DNA from: Casuarius casuarius
Taxonomy: Eukaryota > Chordata > Aves > Casuariiformes > Casuariidae
Assembly (NCBI GenBank): GCA_003342895.1
Contig: PTFA01000230.1
Location: 1,378,966 to 1,442,965, forward strand
DNA length: 64,000 nt
Direction: 5' to 3'
Shown here in pieces: positions 35,701-47,100 of this stretch. Numbering within the stretch: the first letter of the stretch is position 1; every line of letters starts with the position of its first letter. The notes beneath the pieces were generated by a model that saw only the letters and a program-made list of their open reading frames with translations, made no database searches and was not told the origin of the DNA. A program made the translations under genes and the position numbers.

Positions 35701-38200
35701 ACTATACCCTGCCTTTAGAGCTTGCTGTCAACATAGGGAAAGTTGGAGAGAAGACCCAAGGGAGATATGAAATTTCTAACTGTAACCACAAGATACTTAG
35801 CAATCCACATGACTAGAGAACTGCAGCCACCAGTAAAGAAGGAAATTTCTTGATGAGCTAAGGCTGGTACCTATATCAGACCAGGAGGAGATTCTGGATC
35901 TCGGGGAATGGAAAAAATTAGAGCATTCCTCTAGCTGCCTAATTTCGGGCAGTCAGATTTGAACATCTGCTCTTGGTGAAGAAAGTGAGAAGAAGCAATG
36001 TGGACAACATGGTGAGGATGTGGTGAGGTGAGCTTGATGCACATGGTGATACACATGTTGCACTAAGACTGGTGTAGCAGAGAGAGTTTGGCAAGTATAT
36101 TTGAGCCACTAAGGTGCAACTACCTGTTCTAAACTCCTCACCAGGGTTCACATGTGAGGAGATTCACAGGACAGCTTGCCTTGATAGATGGAGTTTCACT
36201 GATGCTACATGGACATCATTTCTGCCTGGCTGGGAAAGGGATTAAAAGCTGGGGTGAGCAGCCAGGCCAACCTCAGTCCCCAAGTCTTTGGATTTCAGAC
36301 CTTTCCAGAGCAAGAATGCAGAAGCCAGGCTTGAAACCAAGATAGACCAAGCCCAAGGTCAAAAATGGACCATTTCCAAGGAATATGGTGGAGGACATGT
36401 TATCTGCAGTTTGTGCAAAAGAAGTCACCTAAATCTATCTGTTCTCTTGACTTTAGAGATAGAACTTGTGGAATTGGTGGGGGGGGGGCGCAAAAAATGA
36501 TAGCCAGAGCTCGGAAGACTAATTTCAGAAAAAGTGACCAGAGCACAGTCCCAAATCTAGCCTTAGTCAATAACATTGTAAGTAAACTGGCAGGAGACCA
36601 CCAGCTGGCATGCATAGACATGTGAGACAACCGTGCTGCACCAGCACTGCAAAAACAATACAAACGCATTTGCAAAATGCCGTCCTGTGTTTCATCTCCA
36701 TTGTTTTCCAGGCTATGATCCTCCTCACATCTAAGAGCTGAAAAAAATGGACTAGACTCTACCCTTTCTTGACCATTCTCTTTTCACAAAACACCACCCT
36801 GTGGAGGGCCACCAGAGCCAGCACCTTCCTCCTTTGGTTACTTACAGATCAGCTTTTGGGTGACAATCCACCAGTGCAAAACAGAAGCCCAAGACCAAGC
36901 TCAGAACCAAGGTATCTGCCTGTTTTTTCGGTTCATGCATGATCATGTGATTGCCTCACCCTCTTGCTGATTGCCAAAAGGGCAGGTTCCCACCCTCCAG
37001 TGCAACCCATCCTACCCTACCCTGTTGCATTATTTGGTTATTTAGCTGTTTAGTATATAAGGCAGTTCAAGGAATTGTTATTTTAAGACTCCTGGTAGTT
37101 CCGCCTTGACTGTCATTTCAGCAAACGCAAGTCATTCAGCATTTTGCAAGCATTCAGGCAAGTCTATGTGTCAGCCAGTAGTGTCTGTGGAGTTGTATAG
37201 GGTAGTGAAGGTAACCATCCCATTGGGATTCCAAGATAACGTGCTTCCTAGCTACACATTTGAAATATAAATGCATATTAACTTGAGAATAAGCTGCACA
37301 CAAACTGTGTTTAAACTGGTTCTAAGTCAAAGGGACCTTTCAACTTCTCTTTGGAGATGATCAAACTCACATGCACTTGATCACAAATACATAACTCTTT
37401 GACACCTACTAGCCAGATCAGATATTGAATTTAGATTAAAACACTCTGGCAATCTTTAAAATCTTGTCCTCCAAGTTCAGCTAAATTTGACATATTTCTG
37501 CCTGGGAAAATGAGATATTATGATTGTTTCAAACTACTCCTTTTTTTAAAAAAAGAAGTACTCTTTCTCTCTCTCTTTCTCCCTCTATACACATATACAC
37601 AGACAATGATCTAAAAGTGTGCAACAGAGAATGCTTTACTTTTTCCTGAAAGCTCTCGCTGAAGGTGGTGTTTCCCCACCTCCACTCTGCTGACAAACGC
37701 TGATGTAAACAGCATACATATGCCTGTTTAAAAGGCCACAGGGGTTTTCACGTGAATCCTGTGTTTTTTCCACAAACCATGTTACGTTGTATTTCAGCTT
37801 AAAATATATCTCCTCATTTCTGGTTAACCTACATCCCCTCTAAGGCAAATACAGTTTTCAGTAGTAGGCAGAACCACTTAGCAGAACCAAATTTTAAAAA
37901 TAAATATTTCATTTGCAAAACTCTGGCATGAAACCCTTTCAAGAAATAATTCTGATTGTGGCAATATTAACATAAGGGAAACCAATACTGACACAAATGC
38001 ACACCGAAAATTCATTTTAAAAACACCAGTCATGCCTTCGGTATTGACAGCAGTAAAACATGTCATTTATAACGCCACTGAAATCATAACAGGAAGGAAG
38101 TAGACCTCAGAAACTATAAACAGAATTTAACAGAAGTACGAAGTACCTCAAATGCTTTCACATAGTGACTGTAAAAAATACTAAAATGAGACAATGTTTT
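32721..38200. other. Intergenic, no gene recognised
   Basis: Contains a G run (about 36,480-36,488), a (CT)-rich patch (about 37,560-37,590), and degraded ancient repeat near 34,250-34,320 and at 35,660-35,760. Nothing coding was recognised. Confidence 0.6.
35660..35760 (+). repeat. Ancient amniote interspersed repeat relic
   Basis: The segment 'ctactgtgcttggcaatgta' followed by 'caaatacatagtgaga', 'ccctgcctttagagcttgc' and 'aaagttgg' matches by eye an old amniote repeat of the form 'gtgctgtacaaacacatagtaagag...ccctgccc...agagctt'. It is strongly decayed; the family name is uncertain. Confidence 0.55.
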
Positions 38201-38212
38201 CAGGGTTTTTCT

Positions 38213-38218
38213 TTTATT
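38213..38218 (-). terminator. Alternative distal poly(A) signal for IRF4 (candidate)
   Basis: AATAAA on the - strand (tttatt on +), 2.77 kb after the IRF4 stop, followed on the - strand by T-rich sequence. It would give a longer 3' UTR like the extended mammalian one. Use of this site is unproven. Confidence 0.35.
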
Positions 38219-39283
38219 TCTTTTTTCCCCACTTTATGTATCCATTAGTTATTTTGAACAATAAAAGATTGCCACACAAATCAAATACACCTTTAACGTC
38301 CTCCTTTACAAAATATTCTATTCCATTCAACAGCTTGATTTTTCTTCCACTCTTCCCCCCTACACACACTCCCCAATAGAAATATTTGGACCTCTTTGCT
38401 TGTTTAAAATAAATCTCTAACTTGGAGCTAACCTACACTAACAGTAAGCAAGTTGTGCTGGGCCAGAACTTTGATGGTCTTCCCCCTCCCTCTTCATAGT
38501 TGCTGACTTTAAATCATGCTTTTTTTCAGGGAAAATAATTAAAAGCTTGTTCCAAAGCCAAAAATGATAATGTATCTTTGATACTCACAGGAGACAATAC
38601 CACATAAAGAAAAACATGGCTCCCCATCTTAAGATATTTTACAGATCTCTTAAATAATTTTCAGTTTTCTCTGTCTGCAAGCTATTGAAGCCTTTCAAGG
38701 ACCCCCTACTTCCAGCAACGGCTGCTCTGCAAAATTAATTCCTATAGTTTTAACTTAATTATTTCAGTTACTTTACTATCCTCCCTTTCATCGTCTCCTG
38801 GATTTCCTCTCACTTGAAAGCACTCCTAAAACTACAGCTACTCCTAAAAATCACCTTAAGGTCCAAGCCCCAGCTCGGCAAGGGACGGGCTAGAGCACGT
38901 TACAGCATGGGGCTGCATGGGAAGGGGCACGAGCCCCCGGAGGCAGCGCGGCACCGGGCAGAGCACCGAGGTGCACAGCAGCACCCCATCTCCAACAACA
39001 GGACTTGGCTAAACTACGCACAGCACAGGAACTGAACAGCCGCCGGCAGCCAAGCCGCAACTCCCCTTTTCCCTTTTTCTACTAATTGAGCTAATATCGC
39101 GGACATTTTTGTAAGTAAAAATCCTTACCTTTTGACCTTTCCCTGCACTTTTGACTTAAAACATAGTTCCCCATAGACTTAGCCAGTGGTCTTGCCCAGG
39201 TTAGCTGTGCAGAACTGCATCTGTCAGATGTGCCCCGCTACCGAAAACAACACATACGAATCAAATTGGTAGGGAATAAGGAT

Positions 39284-39289
39284 TTTATT
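39284..39289 (-). terminator. IRF4 polyadenylation signal (AATAAA)
   Basis: AATAAA on the - strand, followed 23-45 nt later on the same strand by a GT-rich stretch (gtatgtgttgtttt, complement of about 39,244-39,257) that suits a cleavage-stimulation element. It is the best-formed site after the IRF4 stop. Confidence 0.65.
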
Positions 39290-39734
39290 CTAAGATGTGA
39301 GCTGAAGCAATGAGCATATGAAGCAACGACCACTAGAAAAAAGTGAAAACCACATCAAATAATTGTATCATATCAGTGCAGTCTGAACGCAGAAGTCCCA
39401 TTCACTAAAACGTATGCACAGGCCAAAAGTATACACAAAAGCTCTGAAGGTCACCTAAAGCAGTGCTTTTAATATCTAAGAAAGAGGTCTCCCTTAAGAA
39501 AATCTGTTAGCCAAGAAAACACTTCAAGTAACAAAGAACACAAAAATAAAAATGATCCATCATTTCGCTTGGCACTGTGGAGAAGGAGTGGGATAATATA
39601 TCCCGAAAGAGTATGCATCTTTAAGATGTATATATTAAAGGTCCCTAGAACACAAGTCTGCTGCCAGACAAAGTACCATTTTTTCTTCCTCATTTAGAAA
39701 ATCAAGTGAAGTATGTTCGCTAATCATAGGGAGG

Positions 39735-39815
39735 ATCATGTTCTGGAGTTAAAGCTAGTAAGATCACCTGGTCTGATCTCCAGCATAACACAAAGGAAAA
39801 TTTCACCAAGATACA
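39735..39815 (+). repeat. Decayed CR1-like repeat
   Basis: 'agatcacctggtctgatctc' followed by 'cagcataacacaaagg' and 'aatttcacc' resembles the sauropsid CR1-type segment 'gatcatctagtctgacctcc...ataacacaggcc...acttcacc'. It lies within the inferred IRF4 3' UTR, antisense to the gene. Confidence 0.5.
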
Positions 39816-40611
39816 TACCCAATAGACCTCTTCTTCTCTTTCCCTTTAAAATGGCATCATAGATAAGAGCCGTAAATCACATGAAATTATACTTCTGTAA
39901 AACTTTTCAAAACAAAAGTAAAAACAAATATTTACTTGACTGTCTTAGTATGGGAGGCCAAATTCTGCTCTCCTTGAATTCTTCCTTCATATGTACTTCA
40001 GTACCAACGGAAGGGAACTCTGAGCACACAGAAAGAACAGAATTTGGCTCTGTACAAGGCAGAAGTGGTAGTTATTTTAACTTGGCTCATGCATGTGATA
40101 TGAAGAAAGGTTAGCAGTACCATTTTTGTGCTGTTTTTGAAGGTCCGCCAACTTAATTCTAATGCATATATATATAATGTATAGTAGCTTGCAATCATTA
40201 AAAAATGTAACGTATTTTTAAACCCGCTCTTCGGGACTCTAGAATTTTAGTGGTTAATCCACTAAATCCACAGGTAATCTGAGTTAAATGGTCACTTTTC
40301 ATACAGTACCATAGATTCACCACCTTAAAAACTGCTGTTATGGGGCCAATAACAGTGGCAGCAACAAAATCCATTGTAAGGAAAAATGTCAGTCAGGCAT
40401 TAAAAAAATATGTCTCTGAAGAATTGCATTGTTTTTTAAAAATACATGGAAATTTCTATACAAGAATATAGGCATAAAATGTCTACCACACTTATCAAGC
40501 TAAATTTTTAACCACTTACATGTATAGCTAGTCTCAAGAAACCATCTACATTTGCTACCCATCTATGGTAGCTACAGTTTCAAACTGGGAATACCGCAAA
40601 TTTCTGTACCT

Positions 40612-40619
40612 TCCCTGAG
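40612..40619 (-). promoter_or_regulatory. miR-125 8-mer seed match in IRF4 3' UTR
   Basis: On the mRNA strand the sequence is CTCAGGGA, the perfect 8-mer target of the miR-125 family, 366 nt after the stop codon. Repression of IRF4 by miR-125b is established in mammals; that this is the orthologous site is inferred. Confidence 0.7.
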
Positions 40620-40726
40620 ATCAGTAATCCGAAATAAATAGCCCTGTAAATGTAACAGTGTAAACTATGGATTTAAGTCTTCGATAAGAATCAGTCCTCA
40701 AAACCCAAGGAGAACATTAAGCAAAC

Positions 40727-40733
40727 GTAAACA
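40727..40733 (-). promoter_or_regulatory. Candidate miR-30 7-mer seed match
   Basis: The mRNA strand reads TGTTTAC, a 7-mer-m8 match to the miR-30 seed, about 250 nt after the stop. A 7-mer can arise by chance in a UTR this long. Confidence 0.35.
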
Positions 40734-40984
40734 TAGCAATCGTTTTGTCAGTTTTGAGTTATTCCCAGCAACAGTGGAATCTATGTGAGATGTAGCATCC
40801 AAACGCTGAAAACCCATCATTTGTATCGTACAATATTGTTATTCTAGTTCACTTTCCTATCATTGAACCCTTGATTCCCTGAACGCATCCAGCTGTGATT
40901 CGGATCTCCAAATTGCAATCCAGATCTGCTCCTCTACTCCGCATAATCTTTACAGTGCCTTTTAAAACAATCATTCTGAGGACC

Positions 40985-41128
40985 TTATTCTTGAATAGAG
41001 GAATGGCGAATAGATCTGTGATAATCCTCTGGACTAGTCACCAGTTCTGGTAAATCATAGCCTCTCAGAAGATGTCCACTGTTTTGTTGAGCAAAGTAAT
41101 ACAGCTGCCTGGCAAACATTGGTTCAAC
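40985..41128 (-). CDS. IRF4: IRF4 terminal coding exon
   Basis: 144 nt, residues 400-446 and TAA (40987-40985). The acceptor is gttcttaag, with an A rather than the usual C before the AG. It encodes VEPMFARQLYYFAQQNSGHL and the conserved end EDYHRSIRHSSIQE. This is the autoinhibitory C-terminal tail of the family. Confidence 0.97.
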   Translation of the reverse strand, partial: VEPMFARQLYYFAQQNSGHLLRGYDLPELVTSPEDYHRSIRHSSIQE

Positions 41129-44100
41129 CTTAAGAACAGACAAAATGTTAATCAGACATATGACAAAATTCCATGCTCTTCATATTAGCTATTTGTGTCA
41201 TTTTTAAGTTAAGCACAAGATCGGACAAAAGAGTTCTGCTTGCCAGAATGGGAAAATAATTTCTATATCCTCACTAATTTCTGTTTTAAGACAGTGCTTG
41301 CCTGTTATGATGACAAGTGCTTTGCTTACTGCATGCAAACCTTACCTGCATGGCAGGTATTTAGAAGGACATGTATCAGTGACACGAATGATATATTTGC
41401 AATTGCACACCATTAGCCAGTCCACAGATGTGAGCGATGCCTGCTTTTGGGCTGCACACATCAGGCATGTATATGGTCAAGTTAGACACATCCAAATGCA
41501 CACTCAGGGCTTTGAAAGTCTAGCCTTCACTCTCAAGAACTTTAATCACTTAACTTGAAACACTGGAGCCCTCAGTTACGCTTAGATGTGTTGCCAAACA
41601 ATCGTGTTTTAAATTAGACCTCGATATACTCATTTGTATTCATACACACTCTAATAAGAAATCTATTCAGCCACTAACATTGTCAAGAGGGATTCATATG
41701 ATCTAGCACAGCCTTCGCTTCCGTCTACTTAAAAACCACTATTCCCCCTCAGGGCTTTAGGCGTTGTCTGTAGATATTTAAGTTGAACACTAAAAAATGG
41801 CACCTGAAGCTCTCCTTCAACTTGAGGACTGAGCAGGTTTTGAGATTATTCTCCACAACCCTGTCTTCCCAGTCAGCCAGACTCTCAACATTAGGACATG
41901 GGCACCATTTAGGAGGAATAATACATATGCTGCAGGTCCTCCTTCCAGAAAGGGACAGAACCACAAAGGCAACACTTTACTGGAACAGCTGTATCAATCC
42001 CACTTCTCTTCCTCACATCACCTTTCAAAGGCAGCTGAGCATCTCATGTCCTGCAGCGAGGAAGATGGGAGGGCGGTGCAGCCAGCAAACCAGCCAGCTC
42101 TGGGGCACCCGCTGTGGCCCCACACAGCCTGACCCTGGCACCACCATGCATCACCCTACAGCAGAGCCCAGCCAAGCCAGGAGCTGGGCTAGCCCAAGAA
42201 GTTGAGCAAGTTGAAGAGCAACTGATACGGGGGGCACAGAGATTCACAGAAGGTCACGGGGGCAGGAGTTGCAGGCTCATGGAGATGCTGCCAAGACAGG
42301 AGATGGAGGAGTGGCTGGGAAGGGAGTGCTAGGAAAGAGGGCTAGAAAGTTGGAAAGCTAAAAGGAGGATGGCACAGAGTTTAAGGAGAGAGAGAGGTGT
42401 TTAGAGCCCCCTTAAACAGCTGTTGGATACCTCAGGATGGATTTGAGAGCTTCCCACCTTCCACTCAAGAGATTCAGAGGGCAACAAGCAGCAGTGTATG
42501 TGTGAAAGCCACACAGCTAATGGAAAGCCGTGATTTATGACAAGTGTCTGATTTGAAACCCACAGTATCCAGGTGCCTTAGAAAAATTAAAGCAGACACC
42601 AGCGTTCTACCCAAGGAAGCAATACACTAAATTCTGCCACTAACATGCACATTATCACTCTCTTGTGGGTTCATGGGCCAACAGAGCCAATATAAAAAGT
42701 GCCTTGTCACAGTCTCCATCATCACCCTCTCTCAGATAGCATCCTGAAACATTCGCTTTGAGTGTGTGTGAACTGTGGTCATCTGGCTCTCTTGCTTGCC
42801 AGCTATCTTAACACCGGAGCTGCACAGGTAGTCCCTGTATCATTGTGTAGGAAAGCTTTTGAGGTCTTTGAGAAGCAAGGTGGAGTTACAGAGCACCTCT
42901 AAATACAGCTGTTGTGAAAGCACCACATCTTGCACTGGCCTTGCAGCCCAGGGCACTGCTCTACTGGGCCTGTAATTACAACAGTGTCCAGCTCTCCTAG
43001 GGCACTTCTCAGCTCTAAGTCTCAAAGGGCTTTGCAACGGAAGTTACTCAAGACACTTATGTCTTGCATCGAGGGAAATCAGGTGCTCTGACCTTCCCAG
43101 GGCCACCAGTCAGTCCTTGGCAGATCTGGGAATTCAACCCCCGTTGCGATGGTGCTGTATTTTCAAGTATTTATCACCTCCCTCACAACTTACATGAGGT
43201 AGAAAAGCCTGACTGGCAGATTCACATCCCCCAAGGAATACATTTCATTTAGCTAAGGCAGAAATCCTACTTACATGGGCTGTAATTAGTTTCCTCTGCC
43301 TCTGCGGATCTGGAAATTCCTCCCCAAAGCACAGAGNGACCTGGTATCTTGGCAGTGGACGTCCATGATGAGCAAAAGCTTGCAGCTCTGGGAAGAGAGA
43401 AAAGACTGGTAAGAAATTCTTTGTGGGTGGCTGAGCTCCAAGTAGAGGACCCTGGAGCATGGTGGAAGAAGATGGTCCAGTGGAGGATTAGAGAGGTCAG
43501 GAGAAAGGCAACGGGCAAGCAGAAGAAACTGAGTTTGGAGGCTTTCCCACAGATGAGGAGAAGTTCTAACACTGTAATTTTTCTATTTGTCTTGCCTCAC
43601 AAGCCATTTCATATGTACAAGCTGGGATGTCTTCCAATTAATATTTATATTTGGCCTTAACATCAGAAACTTCTGGAACAGTTTTAGGGGACTTTGGAAA
43701 AGGACCCTGGTGCTGTTCTCCTGTGCACATGTGTACTTTGCAGGAACGATACTGCTTACACATTGCTTTTCTTTTTTTAATAAACAGTACAGGCTAATAG
43801 GAGATGGAAGGGATTATTACTGATACATGATTGAAATGAACCTAGAGAGTCCACATTGTCCATCTTGCCAGGCCAAGTCTCCAAAAACGAAAGGGATTGT
43901 TTCATTCATTTTCTACACAGGCCTGTGCAAGACTTTTCTTTTGTCTGCTGTGAGAGCTAAGTTTCCAGGCTTCACTCGATTCTTTTTGTCCAAAGCCCCA
44001 GCACCTCCTTTCATCTCTTCCATATACCCCATGTCATTTCTTGTTGTTACATCCACTTTTCTGCTACGGAGCAGGCACCAGTGGTAGCCTGGCCCCGCTG

Positions 44101-47100
44101 AAGTGAACATGAATTTTATCACTGACTTAAATAAGCAGAGGGGGAAAACCTTGGGCCGTATCTGAAAAACTCCCAACACCCAACAGTAGCACTGAAACCA
44201 CTAAGTAAGTAGAATCAGAGACTTGCACTGCCAGCACAAAATTCAGCCTTAGCTAGACATAGTCATGTAGCCATTATTATCATCACTGTTCCTAATGAGG
44301 GACAGTGAGGCACAGAAAGGCAAAGGACCTTATTTAAGCCATGCAGAAAGCCAGGGAAAGAGCCCGTGTTTTCTGCACTTCTGTACTCTCTTCACTAACC
44401 CACACCCTCATGCAAAGAGAAAAGGTAAGTCAAATTATATTATTACCTCAATAGTCAAAGTGTTCCCCACAACAGATACTAGGAAGGTTTTTATAAGAGA
44501 GTTCCACTTAGATCAAAATCACTATGTTGTATTTTAGAAACTGTATTTCCTTCAAAAAGAATTTGCCTCTAATACAATATCCCCAGTAAAGTCTGCATTA
44601 TGTGAAGTCCTTCTACACAGTTGATTGATAGAGAGTTCATTTTAATTTATAACCCTGTTTGTGCTCTCTGGAACAAGTTGCAAAGGGAATTAATATTAAA
44701 ATCAATGTCTTATAATGAAGTACTCCTTGCTACACAGGAAAAGGATAGTCTTTGAAATGGGGATGACAAATACATCTTTTCCCAAAGTACTCAGCTGCCA
44801 TTTCTACTCCAGCTTTTGAGACTAAGGTGTGAATTCAACGGCCCTAGCTGGCAGCTACTGGCCTTAGTGGGAGGGTCGGTTATAAGAGTGAACAATGGTC
44901 AGTTCACTTTAAACACGAAGTAAAGCATAGTTCTCTCCGGAGTCTCCCCAAAAAGCCTTAAAAATGCTCTGAACCTTCTAGAAGTTTGTTGGGAGAGAAG
45001 AGAGATTTTCTATAGGATCCTGCTTTCCTTAGTGCTGCTACAGGATGGGGAAGGACGATCCATCCAGGACCAGCCCAGCTCCTGATATGCTTGTCTCATT
45101 TGCTAATGCAGAACTTTGCCCATCTTTCTCTTTCCTGCCAGTTTTATTTAGCCTCAGCAATTCTCCAAATCCTGAATACCTGTGGGAGTGTTACACAGCC
45201 ATCCTTGACATGGAAGTGGAAAAGAAAATACTTGCTTTGCCACCTGCAGGATAGTCAGGGCTTGAGGTCCACCTCGCACTTCTTCCAAGCCATCCACTTA
45301 CTTTATCTTCCTCCCCATGCCCAAGCGCCTCCCCCCTGCACCATATGGCTCCTCACACTCCTACCCAAACCATTGCTCACCCTGGCTCCAGGTGCCCGTC
45401 TCTCTGCCAAGCCAGCCTTCCTCTAGCTTTCGTCTTCATGCTCCCAATTTTTCTTTCCATACCCTCCCACTCTTCACCCACCCTGATATACCGCATTTAT
45501 TACGCAGAACTCCCCAAACATCTGTTTTCTGAGTTATTGCCATTTTAGTACAGGCTGCTTAAGACAGGGCTCGATCGCCCAGCACAGTCTGCATTGTAGG
45601 GTCCAGCTCCTCAGTAGGACCCCAATAACTGCAGCCCACAGCAGTTCTGCTTCTGCCCCTTTCTCTCCTGTTCAGTGTATACCCACTTGGTAGAAGTCTG
45701 CTGTGTCTCTTCCCAAGGAAAGCCCAATTTCCTAATGGGGGAATCCCCACACTTGCCTTTAGTCTGAGACCTCAGTATTTTAAATTAATCTGCAGATATG
45801 ATAAGGTCATGACAAGTCACTTATAAACCTAGCTGAGCATTAACACATGCAAAAGCTCACTTTGCACACACCACAGACTATGACTACAACCACGTGCTTG
45901 CATTTGCACAGGCATTGGTGCATACATAATTTAGGAGTGGGGGAAAATAACTATTGTTTAAGCTTTTCTTTGGGGTTAGGCTTCTAAAAAGAGATCCATC
46001 CTGTGAACCATTTGGAAGAACCCAGATCACATTTAAAAAACTACCTGAGAGAAGGGAAAGAGATTTCCAAAACTTTCATCATAGGCAGAATTATACATCT
46101 TTAAATTAGCATGTGATTGAAGCTAAACCCGATACCTTGGCCTCAAATTCCCCTTTTTAACTGTCAGTTCTCGTATCCATAGGAGATTTCTCTTTAAACG
46201 CATTTCTTGCTTGGTCATTTTGCTAGGATGACACATGAGCCCTGGAATATAAAGTATGCTAAAGCTGTTGGTTTGGGTTTGACTTCTTATTTTGCATGGC
46301 ATTATTTTCCTGAGAGACTCATGCCAGTGCTGATGCTCTGTCTTAATGGAAAAATATGCCAAGCCATAGCCACACAGGTCACCTGTAGTGATGCCAAACA
46401 TCTCAAACAAGGGGCAATGTGTATTCCAGCTGCCCAGTCTTTCTCTCATTTCTAAGAAAGGGAAATGACTTGTTCCCACTAGTTTATCTGGGTGGACAGC
46501 TTTCCTCCCTCTCATTGCTCCAAAGTGCTAGAAAGCAGGATTGAGGTTCTGCCTTTTCTTTTCATGGGCTGTAAGGAAAAGACACAGTCCTGCAGCACAC
46601 CACTGCCCCCTCCGTATCAGTGCTCATGATTGCCCTACAGAAAAAGAAAACCTTCCTACAGAGCTCTGAAGACGTAGAGCAAGTCTTGGCCTAGAGCCTT
46701 AGGCAGATGTTGAAACTCCAGAGTTTATTTAAGCTTTTTACCTCCCAAGATATCTTTTAAACACCAGCACAGAATCCAGACTGAAAAGATCTCTGCTGGA
46801 ATTGGTGCCGATATTTGAATACTCCAAGCCAGATTTCAGACTCAGACTGGGTCAGGTTGAGAGCAGCATGACTGCAGATCACAAAATTACCCAGGACTTA
46901 GCAGGTCTGAAATCAGGATCCACTTTCCTCTATTACCCAATATTTGGGAAGACTATTTTGCTAGGTTCTTCCTCATGCTTCTTAAAGAGATGTGGGGTTT
47001 TGGGGGTCCCCAGGTGGGCATCAGTTCCCTCCTGTTGGTTTGTGCAAGAGCACTGGATGTGCACAGAGAACAGAGTTTGACAGGGTTATTCAGAATTTAA

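Larger units (their letters stand above)
39262..40984 (-). other. IRF4: IRF4 3' UTR (inferred)
   Basis: Noncoding sequence after the IRF4 stop codon, about 1.7 kb to the best poly(A) site. It holds a perfect 8-mer miR-125 seed match (40612-40619), a miR-30-type 7-mer (40727-40733) and a decayed CR1-like repeat (about 39,735-39,815). The distal end is inferred from the signal at 39284-39289 and its GT-rich downstream element; a longer form to about 38,195 is possible. Confidence 0.65.

Noticed and set aside
38814..39060. GC-rich patch with a 73-codon Arg-rich frame
   Set aside because: Short, no domain, and just beyond the likely IRF4 3' end. Too weak to call a gene or a CpG island.
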